From Chromobotia macracanthus (taxonomy: Eukaryota > Chordata > Actinopteri > Cypriniformes > Botiidae), in contig JAZGTH010000032.1 of assembly GCA_036877525.1 (NCBI GenBank), positions 2,347,501 to 2,411,500 on the forward strand: a stretch of 64,000 bases of DNA. The letters run 5' to 3'. Below the pieces are notes generated by a model that saw only the letters and a program-made list of their open reading frames with translations, was not told where the DNA came from and searched no databases. Shown piece by piece: positions 1 through 10,740 of the stretch (the stretch's first letter is position 1; the number at the start of each line of letters is the position of its first letter). A program made the translations under genes and the position numbers.

Positions 1-79
1 TCAACAAAGGAAAGAAAAGTGCATATTTCAAATAATTTAATGGGACTTCAATTCTAGTTTCTTGTTTGTACCCTTTCAG

Positions 80-3000
80 ATGGCTGTTTCCGTTCATTGG
101 GCATATGGGCATCTGCACCTCTGCTGGGGTGATCCGGGACTTTGCAGGGCCGTATTTTGTCTCAGTAAGTACAAGGCCATCAAAACAAGATTACCTCACA
201 TCACCTGGGTTGGGGCAAAAAAAGTTGCACTTGAACACACCGACAGACTGCAATGACCAACTAGCGTGTACGCACTGCACTTGCATGAGAGAAGAGCTAA
301 ATGGATATTAACAGCTATGGATATAAAAAGCAAGCAGAACGTACTATTTCCATTGTTTCCATTTGCTGTATTGAAATAGCGACTGATAAATAATTAAGTG
401 ACTGATGGGTTATTGCAACATACTGTTATTGATCATAACCATCATATTAATTAAATTCCAATTAAAATGTATTTATATAGTGCTTTCTTACAATTTTGCA
501 TTGTTTCAAAACAACTTTACATATAAAGAAAACACACAGAAAACTGCAAAATTATGAAATATGTATAACACAGAATCCATTGTATTATTGTTATTATATG
601 TTATTGTTTTAATTAGACATATTAGTAAAACTAATTAGTGATACTAAGATTGTACTCAGTTTATGAGTATAAAGATGACTGAAATTATGATAATAATAAT
701 CCTTAATTGATATTGTGTCAATACTACACGATAATATTCTTAATAATTAAGTGCCAGTGTCTGGTTGACACTCCCCAATCATTGTGGTCTTCCTGATGCG
801 CTAACCTTTCAAAGGTTTTGCCTGTGGTGCGGAGCAAATTAGATGACTCGTCACTGGCAGAGTTGTCCAGGGACAGCCTGCTACACTTCTTTTCTCAGAG
901 TGCTTAACTGGCACTCAAATTAGTAGGCCTCTTCAGGGTACTGGTCCAAGTATCATTATTTGTGCCAGGATCTGAGGGTGAACTGGAATCACTTGCACAA
1001 GCAAAAAACATCATTCACAATGATGGGAGTGTTACACTATAGACTCATACAACTTTTTAACAAGCATTCATAAAAGTAACAGAGTAATATGCAGGGCATT
1101 GAGAAACAAAAGTCTGAGAATTGGCCTCTGTTTGCTTAAAGTCAGGTGTGAAATGCCAGTTTTGAATAGTATTATGACTACCATTAGTGTAGTCAATGTG
1201 ATTATAATGGTTTTATTCGGCTGCACTTAAAGGGGTCATGACAGGTTTTGTGTTGAATGTAGTTTCCTTTCTTTTGGTGTTGTGTTCCGAAAACTGCAGC
1301 CTGGTCAGGATCCAGTGTTACCTGCCCTATCTCTGTGCACCTGAACTTCGTAAAGGTGCAGGTTTCCTTACAATGTTCCCACTGCTTCTTATGTTCTTTC
1401 TTTGCAAGACAAAGTTTAGTTTTGTAAGCAATGTGCACACTTAACGTCAAATTAATAGAGTACTAGAAAAAAGTAGTACTAGTAAAAAAGTAAATGAGGA
1501 ATGAACTCTAGTGCTCTAAACAGTACTCCAAACAAGTAATTATTATCATATCAACCTCAACCAGTTAAACAATACAAAGATATACATGAAACAGCTCTTT
1601 TAATTCTGTCAAATCAGTAATACAAAATTGCTTTGTACCCAGCAAGCTAAACACTTCTACTAAATGAAAGCGCTGTTAATCCGATGAAATGACATGTGCT
1701 ACCATGTGCTGTGCACGTTGTTCTTCTGAACTTAACCCTGGAAACTGAATGACATAAATTTGTGCTGTAAAATATAAAATGACCAGTAGGTGGAGCAAAA
1801 TTGCTAAAATAGACAGAGCCAGAACACTCCCCATCTGGTATCTCAAAAATACCATTTACACTACAGTTACTGGACTAAACTGCCTGATCTGAGAACAGGG
1901 GGAATACTAATTTGGATATGGGTCTGTGATATATCTTTGTCCCATGCTGAACAGTTTTAACCTCCACTTTTCTTACTATACCGTCTGTACTTGGGAACAG
2001 CCTTCATAATTATTCCCATTGGCCACTCATTCCTTTTTACTTGTTTGTCTTTGAGCAGAACAATGTCACCTTCTTTGATGTTTGGATGTTTGTGAAGCCA
2101 CTTGCAACAGCTTTGAAGTGTTCCGAGATACTCCTTCCTCCACCTATTCCAGAATGTTTCTGCTAAGATATAAACCCGTTTCCACTGGCATTGGAGCATG
2201 TCTTTCTTGTTAAATTTTGTGGAATTGGGAGATAACCAGCTTTTTGTGTCAGAAACATAGACGGTGTTAGGATGAATGGGAATTCAGGATCTGCGGAGAC
2301 TAGAACTAGAGGTTGTGCATTAATAATGGCTGTGACCTCAGACATGAATGTCACCAGGACTTTATGAGTAAGTTGTGTATACCTGTTTTTTAGAAGCACT
2401 GAATCCAGGATTCGCCTTGTTGTCCCAATCATATGTTCCCAAGCTTTACACATACGAGAAGAGTGTGGTGGATTAAAGACTCTTAGCTTACGACAAGTAA
2501 CACACTTCTGGATAATACTGCCAATGCATTGTTTAGCCCCAATTATCCAGAAGCCGTTGCCCTCAGTCAGATGTCTGCCCTGATGCTGCACACGTTCATG
2601 AAAGTATCTGACCAGTAGGACTGTGATGTGATGGTGAGCTGGGATAATGAGGGTATTTGTTTCTTTTTTCCCTAGCTATGCTTGTCTAATATGTCCACCT
2701 ACTCTTAGCAACCCATTGCTGTCAATGATCGGATTCAACTTTAAAATTGGACTATGTGAGGGAATTTCTCTCTTGGAAGTGATGCCTTTTAGCTCTTCTG
2801 CATGTACTTCATGTTGTACATTTTTGATGATAATTTCCTCTGCTTTCAGGAGGTCACTTACAGATAAGCCCTTTGAGCAAAAGTACCAACCAGTACACTG
2901 ACTACCATCACTTAGTCTAATGAAACTCTGGGCAGTGTTATTTAGTCGAGCCACAGCTCTGAAGACAGTTTTCCAGTCTGAGAATTGCTAAAATCTTCTG

Positions 3001-6000
3001 GTGCCTAGCTGATTCTCTTTGTTGTGGGTATACAAAGTTTTAACCTCTGAGCGAATATCTTCCTCTGGGAAGTTTGAGAGCTTCTCTGATGGCTAGTGAA
3101 AATATGAAGGTCCTGTGAGCCAGGTTGTGGCCTCGAACTTGACAGATGAAATAGAACAAGAACCATGATCAGCAGGACTTTGCTCAGAGGAAACATACCT
3201 TCATTGCTCAGGGTGAGTGGACTGTTGGAGGCGATGCACTCTGTTGCTTAAATATACATGGAACTGTCTTGACTCATTATAGATGTAGCCTAATACTATG
3301 CTATCTGTGTAGAATCTTATTCTGTCTGGTTTTAGATTAATCTCCTCTGTAATGAGTTCAGACACTTTGATGGCTAGGACTGCAGCGCACAGTTCCAGTC
3401 TAGGTATAGAGAGATCAGACTTTGAAGCCAACCTTGCCTTACCAAGGATAAAACCAACCTCTGTGTTGCCTTGTTTTTCTGAGGCCCTCAAATATGAAAC
3501 ATTGAGGCACCCGAGAAGACACATATTTCAGTGTGTTTGGCTTCAGAAAGAGGAACAGATCTCAAGTCCTGCAGTGAATCACACCACCGTGTCCACTCTT
3601 CATGTCTATTTTCAGGTAACAGTGCATCCCACTTGTGTCTGTGATGAGAATTCTCTTAAGAGTAGACTGTCAGGGAAGGGCAATTTCGAAATATGTGAAC
3701 TCGCATCCTGTAGTCCATGACCTCCTTAGTCAGATCATTGTCACGATGCCACAGAAAGCGTAAGACATCATGACAGTCCTTCTGGACCAAGAAGCAGTGA
3801 AACATCTGTTGTATGTCAACTGTGATGGTGACAGGATCTTTTCAAAATCTTATAAGGACCCCTAACAGGCTATTGTTAAGGTCAGGGCCAGACAGCAGAA
3901 CATCATTGAGAGATACGCAAAACTTTTGATGATACCATCAAACTTTACTAGAGTCAAATACAACTCGTATTGGGTCTGTTTTTATGGGATGGTACACACC
4001 AAATGATGGAAGATACCAGCACTCTTGGCCTTCCTGTAAAGAAGGTGCTAACTCTGCATGGTTATTTTCGAGTATTCTCTGCATGAACTTTGTGAAGTCA
4101 TCTCTCATCTTTGGTTGTTTGTCAAGGCTGTGTCAAAGAGGCATGAAGCGTTTAAAAGCGTCTTCTTGGCTCACGAAAGGCAGTGGTGCTACTCAGCTGT
4201 TACTTGAGTCCTTGAAGAATTCCTTTTCAGTGATGTCCAAGAATAACTGATCCTCAACTGAAGATGCAGATTTATTGCCTCAATGGATTCTCTCTGAAGA
4301 CTCTGGCATGAGAAAGATTGGAGGAGGGCATTACATCGCTTATGAACATGGGTGTGGGTTTCAATATATCTGTTCTTTCCAACAGGGATTATGGCGAGCG
4401 AATAAAAGTCAAAACTTCATTGCGTGCTCTTGCTTCTGCAAACACAAACTCAACAAAGAAAGAGAATGGTCTGAAATAAACCCCATAGGTGTACTTAGTG
4501 TGAATCTTACATCATCCACTTCTCTTGCAGTTTAAGGCCAGCAGGTAAATTCCTTACATTCACAGACTTAATGCGGCGGGAATGATCTTCTGACTCTTTC
4601 CCCAGCCACCTAATCACTAAATCAAATCCCTCACCTGCTGTAAGATCAAGGTTTTTGATGGCATTGAGAAATGTTGATTTCCAGGCCAGGTAGTTTTCAG
4701 GACGGTCATCAAATTTGTTAAGTCCTGATGTCCCTAGCTGATTTTGAGCTAAAACGTAGCTAAGTCTAATGTGACTACATCATGACCAGAGTGGTGAACA
4801 GGGTGATTTGTGTTTCTTCTTGGATGGGGCACAGGAGCAGCTGGACTCTTAGAATGGTGTGAGAAACTATGTGGTGACTGGGGAAAAGGAAAAAATTGCA
4901 CTGTTCTCTTTATTCATCACAGCCACTGTATTGACTGGCATTCCAAGAGGATAGTACACGATACTCTGGGGAATAAGGTTTTTCCACTCCATTCTCCTCT
5001 AAGATTTTGGGGTAATTCAGGCTTTGGATTCTTTTAGTTGGTACAGTGTCGCTGGATTTACTGTGTTTCACATACTCTTCTGTACGTTGCCTAGGACTTT
5101 GTTGTGGAAGGCAGATAGATGAACTATGATGTGATCTCTTCTTTTAGATCTGCAACAGCAACTTCCATGACTGCCTCTTCTGCCATTGCAGCTTCCACCT
5201 CTCTCTCTCTTTCTCAATTGCATCTAATGTTGCTTCCAAACGAGCTTTCTCTATTTTAATTTCCATTTCTCTTTTTGCAAATGAGGCTCCTGCTTGTGCA
5301 GCTTCTGCTTTTGCTCTCGCCATAGTTGCTGCCATGCTGACCATGATCTTGCTGGAAGGCACAGAACGTCGAGCTGTAGTTGATTGACTTTTGTCATCTT
5401 CCATGACTGATCCAGAACTAGAACTTGATAGATTTTACCATGTGGATATATTAGCCTTTAAGCCGTAGATGACAAAAATAGTTAAATCCAGCTTTCATGA
5501 TAAACGGCTACTGTAAGAAGCTGCCTTTTTACTGTACTGGCTTCGTACCCAAAAAGCTAAACACTTCTACTCAATAAGTAGTTAATACTCAATTGTATTG
5601 ACCCCACGAAGTCATCGCTAAGATGTTGAAGAGAGTACATAATAAACGTAAACGTACATAAAGTATATAGATATAATGGCTACATGGGGAATCTTAAGTC
5701 CAATAATGTTTAACATGAGATAATTATGCAAATGTTTACACAATATAAATGCATTGAGAGATAATTGCACAATACGATCTTTAGTAGTACACCGATATCT
5801 TATTCTGAACAGAACTACGAATTTTGCAATGATATATTAAGAAAACAATTATTTATTTGTGGAATACTTAATAAGCATACAAATAAGCACAATCAAAAAC
5901 AAGCAAACTTAACATACAGGCAGTGCCTCGTTAAGTTCTGTTAATCCGATGAAATGACACGGCAAAATAAACGAAATAAACATGCGCTACCATGTGCTGT

Positions 6001-9000
6001 GCACGTTGTTGTTCTGGACTTAACCCCGGAAACTGAACGATATAAATTTATGCTGTAGAATATAAAATGACCAATAGGGGGCGCAAAAAAAGGTTAAATA
6101 GGCAGAGTCAGAACACCGTCCTTGGTTTGTTTTCATCAGTTCTTTTTTTCTCGTGCTAATCGTAGTTTGCCAACGAGCTCCGCCACCAATTCGACATGCA
6201 ACAGATGACTATCTGTATGGAATAAATCTCTGTCAAAAATAATAGTAAATAATTCTAAACATTTATGCGTAATATAAAACTGTTTTATGTAATTCTGTTT
6301 TTTGTCAGAATTACAGCTACCATTGTTTACAAATACGAGATTCTGTGTGTTTGTTTTAAATTTTGTTTTCACAACAGCTGTGTTACACGCACAACATGCG
6401 AATTACAACCACGAAGTGTGGTGTGTGAAACGACTGTCAAAGATACGTCATCAAGGTCACTGTCAAAATACTATCATTGTTGTGAAAACAAGTGCTGTGT
6501 CTGTAAACTGTCATAGTTGGTGTTGTACTCAAACAAACACACAAAATCTCATATCTGTAAACTGTGATGGCCATAGATTTTGGAAGCCAACTCTGACAAA
6601 AAACAGAATCACATACAATAGTTTTAAATTACGCACAAATGTTTAGAATTACGTTTGATTATTTTTGACAGTGATTTTATTCCATAATCTGTAGCTTTAA
6701 TTGTGTTCATGACTTGATTAAAGTGATTAACCTGATTTAACCTGATTAAAAAAAACAGAATAAAACATTTTTCCTAGGGTGGTTTGAAGTTGTCGCACTA
6801 ATTGCATGATCGGCAGTCCTGTTTGTTCCTGGTTTGTCGGTTATCTTAAGACAAGTCACACTGCAAGAAAGTGTCTCAAATCTTCTGACACTGTCAGAGT
6901 TTCATTGGATGAAAAATTACATCGCAACAGCCATTAATCGGCTGATGGTGAACATAAACCAACAATCAAAGACTACAGATTTTGTCATAGGATTATAGGA
7001 ATCTTGTAGGATTTTCAGAATTTGCAAATGACCAAATCATGGCCAAAATTGCACAGTGTGCACCTGGCTTAGGAGCTGTTAACTTATCTGTCTGATCTCA
7101 GTGAAGAACATTCCTATAAAGATTTCCATAGCTCGAAATCCCTATACATTTCATTAATTAAATTCCCACAGGGAATCACTAGGTGCCCTGGTGACTTTGC
7201 ACAGACACATCCTGTTATTTTTAAAAGGGCAATCTACACCTGTGCAGAAAAGGTGTGCTGAGCAGAGGAGGCATCATGCCTGTAATGGGACATGTGATCA
7301 AAGCTACACCTAGATGCTTCTCCTGTGTGGTCTGTCTAGGGAACATACTGCCATGTTTTCAACTATTTCCACAGTTTTGGAGTTTTTTAAAAAAATACAT
7401 GGTAATGTCCCAGAGTTGACAGTCAGGTCAACTCTATCTCATAATGCACTTGGTATTAGTAAAATCATGTGCACTGCTTGTTCATAAAAGCTTTTCAAAC
7501 AAAATGTAATAGTATAATGGTATAATTTAACATATCCCATCTAGGCATAAGACAGGAACAAAAGGGAAACATCTTGAGTAGAGCAAAGCCAGTAATATGA
7601 GAAGTGGTTATTTATTCTGCTGTGACACGGACCAGCACACACTTAAGTGCACCACAATCTAGTGCTAAAGACTAGATCCTAAAGTCCTAAATACTACTAT
7701 TTCATTATTTGTTTTTCTCCCATTCTCTTTCATTATGCAATGTTCAGATATTTTATGGTATTATTGCAAAAGCCTTGTACTGTTCTGTACAATTTTATCT
7801 TCTTTCTAAGCACCATTTCCATGTAAGCTGTAACAGCATATCTTGCTAATATGATACTCGTTACCTATCATGTTAATTGATTAAGTATTGCATGGTCTCA
7901 GAAGTCCATACTGTTTCAGTAGGCTGTCTGGATATATTACCCCCTCATAAACCACTGAGACAGGTATGAGCCTCGCAATGACAGGTATTGCTAATGTGCA
8001 TCCATTTATTCAAATGGTCCAAATGTGTTGTAGTTCGGTTCAGTCAACTTTATTTTCATAAACAAATTACAAATTATTATCCCTAACTCGTTTTACTAAT
8101 ATGCATCTTATAGTGAACAATAACATTTGCAATAATACCATGTATCCGGTAAGTTTAATAATTTTCCTGTTTTTTGTTTTTATTGTATGTAAAGCTGCTT
8201 TGAAACAATACAACATTGTGAAAAAGCGCTATATAAATTGAATTAAATTGAATTAACCTGGCTTGTGGCAGACAGGAATCAGCATGTTGTGTATTTTGTG
8301 AAAGTGACATATTTGTCAGATATGGTAACCCATACCTGAAGTATGACCTCTGCATTTAATCCATCACTGGTGAGGAGTGAACACACACTGCAAGTTGTGA
8401 ACACACACACACGGAGCAGTGGGCAACACACTACTGTGCCCGGGGAGCAATTGGGGGTTAGGTGTTTTGCTCAAGGGCACTTCAGTTGCTACCTGCCAGC
8501 GCTGGAATCGAACCAGCAACCTTCTGATCACAAGCCCGACTCACTTACCAGTGGTACTGCCACAACTGTTTTGGAGGAGGCATAGCTTTCGAAAGAGCTC
8601 CTTAAACAGCTGTTCTAATTAAACAAACATAATAAAATTCAATCAGAAGTGAGCATTTCTATGCCTTTATCACTATGAAGAGAACTCGGGAGGGATTATA
8701 GCAATTGTTTCTCAAAATGTGGCTATTTGGAACACACTCGGTGAAGGGAGCAATAAACATTTTCGCTCTGTTTTACCTGTTTTAAGTTCTCTTTTTTTAA
8801 ATTCTAAAACCAATTATATTTGCTGAAAGCAATTATCATCTGATTCAGAGCAGAGGCGGATCAATGGGAGCATGTCTGTACGCAGACTTTCTTTACATTG
8901 ATTTATTGAAAGTCAGTCGTCAAACTGCACACTGAACACACACAGAAGTTTAATTGTCTGTACTTGCAGGAGGATAACATGGCCTTTGGAAAACCAACAA

Positions 9001-10740
9001 AGTGAGTTTCTTAGGAAAACTTTCTTGAGAGCATTCTTTTTGAGGTCAGTTTTGAATATCCTCACCAATGGTCCTAAAGGAAATGATTAGCCCTTTATAT
9101 TAGAACTGTAAGTTTAGACATTTTATACTACACACTAGAATGTACATGCTCCATTTTTCAAAATTTCTTTGCTGTTTTTTCAGGTATTGGATGTTGGATG
9201 TAAGTAAAGTATATGCCAATGGATCTAAAACCTGGGACACAGCGGTTCACAATGCCTCAGAAGAGTATAAACAAAGAATGGTAATGAGTCATTTCCAGAG
9301 TCTGTGCCTCCCATGCAGTTGTATTATAACAATATCCGGTATTACATTTTATTTTAATGAATGAGGGGTATTTGTGTTTTTTTTTCACTGTGCATTTGAA
9401 TTAACTGCAGTTTGTTTCCTGACAATTATCTCCATTCCTCATCCAGCACAATCTTTGCTGTGACAATTGTCACTCGCACGTTGCCATGGCACTGAACTTG
9501 ATGCGCTATGACAACAGCACCTCGTGGAATATGGTGAACCTCTGCCTGCTCACTCTCATTCATAGCAAACATGTCAGGTAAAATCAATGTTTTGCAGGAT
9601 AATTCTAGAATCCATCAACGCTAGCAGTTCTTTAAATAAATGCGCCTTGGTTAACATCTCTGGGAAAGCTTCTTTTGTAAACCTACAAACTTAAAGTGGA
9701 GCACCACTGCAGACTATTTCATCATTACAGTTCTAAGTTTAGACATATTGTATGATTTAAAAAGGTGCATGTTATAGTAACTAAGTTGATTGATAAACAA
9801 TAAATGTGGACAGATATTCTAAATATTTTCTAATACTAATCTAATACTAATCTATCCACTCAAAGTTAATGAGAGATTGTTCCACACATAACTGCCTCAG
9901 AATACTGGTTGCTGTCAGAAAACAAATCTCAATGGCAGTAAATCTTAATGGCATCTTGGTGTAATTGAAGGTATACTTTTGAGAACATGTTATTTCTAGC
10001 CCAAACTGTTCATTGAAAATCTACAGTTTATGTTTATCTACTGTTTATTACTGTTTATCTAGCTGTTTATTATATGAATGTTTATTGTAGGGCTCGTTAT
10101 TGCAACCAATTTGGTGATTTGATTCTTATTTATATGATTTTGCTTTGATTCAATATTGATTAGTTATCAGTATTTCAACCGTCAATCAATAGTTTTGCAG
10201 ACATGGAATCCATATTTAAATATAAATGCTGGTAACTGAAACTCTCCTACTTGGCTTATATTATTAAAATATGCATTTACATAAATAATAAACTTGCACA
10301 GAATGAGAGAAGTAGAGAAGATAATTGCATCCTCTTAAGTAAAGCACACACATTAAGAGTTGATTTTGGGATTTCCTGAATCAATATTATTAAACTGAAG
10401 ATTAAAATCTGAGGATTGATATGTTTTACCCAGCCCTAGTTTATTGTCAGTCACTGAAAAAGAAACTGCAGGTATCAAGTGATGATTCAGCTATATTGTT
10501 CTTTAAATTTCAGATTGTTGCATCAGATTGTTGAGTAATTGGTAATCTTGCACAGCCAAATTTTTTACTGTCAGCAAGGCCATGTCCACTTTGCAGCTTA
10601 TGCAAAAAAAATGAAACGGCTGCAATTTCATACAAACCTTCTTTTTATACAGTTGTGCAGGCTTTCTGAAGACCTGGCTTCCATTCTTCATTCTAACCAG
10701 TGTCATCCTGGCTGTGACCCTATCTCTCAACCTGCGATGA
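80..10740 (+). CDS. tmem222: Transmembrane protein 222 (DUF778 family), 3' five exons
   Basis: Five coding exons are in the window: 80-164, 8970-9001, 9184-9280, 9447-9577 and 10653-10740 (TGA 10738-10740). All are bounded by AG/GT and the phases join without a break. The first base at 80 completes a codon begun in an upstream exon, so the N-terminus lies outside the window. Recognisable segments in order are FPFIGHMGICTSAGVIRDF, EDNMAFGKP, the cysteine/histidine motif HNLCCDNCHSHV, and a C-terminal hydrophobic helix ending SLNLR. The family is a conserved multipass membrane protein (DUF778); in humans biallelic TMEM222 variants cause a neurodevelopmental disorder, but the biochemical role is not settled. 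One exon is only 32 nt. The 8.8-kb intron 165-8969 is filled with transposons. About 115 residues are encoded here against roughly 208 in the human protein. Confidence 0.96.
455..720 (-). repeat. L2-type LINE 3' tail
   Basis: The block contains the fish L2 tail in reverse: TTTATATAGTGCTTTC, then GCATTGTTTCAAAACAAC and CTTTACAT. The same string of words occurs at 17960, 41560 and 63260 on this strand and reverse-complemented at 8160-8257. The region 720-1020 may continue the same repeat but I could not align it. It lies in the tmem222 intron. Confidence 0.65.
1629..1826 (-). repeat. BEL/Pao 3' LTR, internally deleted
   Basis: It matches the outer parts of the other LTR: the first ~40 bases (TTTGTACCCAGCAAGC on the + strand against TTCGTACCCAAAAAGC) and the last ~150 bases (GCTACCATGTGCTGTGCACG and onward to CAGAACA). 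The central ~350 bases of the 5' LTR are missing here. Length is 198 bp against 578 bp. Confidence 0.82.
1957..4120 (-). pseudogene. BEL/Pao pol remnant (RT, RNase H, integrase, DUF5641)
   Basis: Broken minus-strand reading frames in several registers. RT words appear around 3760-4060 (a stretch resembling VVFDS, LLSGPDLNN and the MFY...F motif, recoverable only across frames). The Pao RNase H-like region, 3201-3524, contains LSIPRLELCAAVLA and FYTDSIVLGYI. The integrase zinc region, 2676-2954, contains LLRVGGHIRQA. 2163-2591 holds CVTCRKL and the INAQPL motif typical of BEL integrase. 1957-2199 is the DUF5641-like end with IKEGDIVLLKD. Part of the integrase catalytic core is absent between KLRVFNPPHSSRM and KAWEHMIG. 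Non-functional. Confidence 0.85.
4550..5404 (-). pseudogene. BEL/Pao gag remnant
   Basis: 5144-5404 encodes a 5' gag stretch starting MEDDKS, with an Ala/Glu/Lys-rich coiled-coil (AKAEAAQAGASFAKREMEI). 4550-4740 on the same strand encodes a DUF1759-like gag segment with the landmarks DRPENYLAWKSTF and VIRWLGKES. The frame is interrupted between them. Confidence 0.78.
5538..6115 (-). repeat. BEL/Pao 5' LTR
   Basis: The longer copy of the LTR, beginning TGGCTTCGTACCC on the + strand and ending CAGAACA, i.e. TGTTCTG at its own 5' end. It carries a segment with AATAAACGAAATAAACA that the left copy lacks, plus the ~350-bp centre. The two copies differ at more than ten positions over the last ~150 bases, which indicates an old insertion. 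Confidence 0.82.
6200..6700. repeat. Foldback (long inverted repeat) element, ~500 bp
   Basis: The left arm from about 6213 reads GTATGGAATAAATC, CTGTCAAAAATAAT, TTCTAAACATTT, ATTCTGTTTTTTGTCAGA, GAGATTCTGTGTGTTTG and GTTTTCACAAC. The same words occur in reverse complement and reverse order in 6470-6691. Arms are about 200 bp each, with the centre near 6445. There is no coding capacity. It is most likely a non-autonomous foldback/MITE-type DNA element. It sits about 85 bp outside the BEL 5' LTR. Confidence 0.85.
7690..8257 (+). mobile_element. 5'-truncated L2-type LINE 3' end
   Basis: It matches, in opposite orientation, the copy at 17945-18560: shared words include CATTATTTGTTTTTCTCCCA, GATATTTTATGGTATTATTG, and TTTCAGTAGGCTGTCTGG. 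It ends in the family tail AAAGCTGCTTTGAAACAAT, AAGCGCTATATAAATTG and repeated GAATTAAATT. No coding sequence is left. Confidence 0.75.
8340..8560 (+). repeat. Dispersed teleost repeat (partial)
   Basis: The block contains CATTTAATCCATCACTGGTG, GAGCAGTGGGCA, CCCGGGGAGCAATTGGGG, CTCAAGGGCACTTCAGT and GGAATCGAACCAGCAACC. I know this word order from a very common teleost interspersed repeat, but not its class. The open frames across it are not genes. Confidence 0.55.

Larger units (their letters stand above)
1629..6115 (-). mobile_element. Decayed BEL/Pao LTR retrotransposon
   Basis: A minus-strand element in the tmem222 intron. The 5' LTR is the right copy (5538-6115) and the 3' LTR the left copy (1629-1826). 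Between them, reading right to left, come gag, reverse transcriptase/RNase H, integrase and a DUF5641-like tail. A purine tract (minus-strand GATGGGGAG) directly precedes the 3' LTR, whose first bases are TGTTCTG. The internal region, about 3.7 kb, is shorter than a typical full BEL element; the protease region between gag and RT seems lost. No convincing target-site duplication was seen (flanks AAAAT and CCGTC differ). Many stops and frameshifts show it is inactive. Confidence 0.87.

Noticed and set aside
62..256. 64-codon frame at the window start
   Set aside because: It is a different frame from the tmem222 exon at 80-164 and runs through the splice donor.
8343..8622. Two overlapping open frames as candidate genes
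   Set aside because: They lie in a common teleost dispersed repeat and lack start or splice support.
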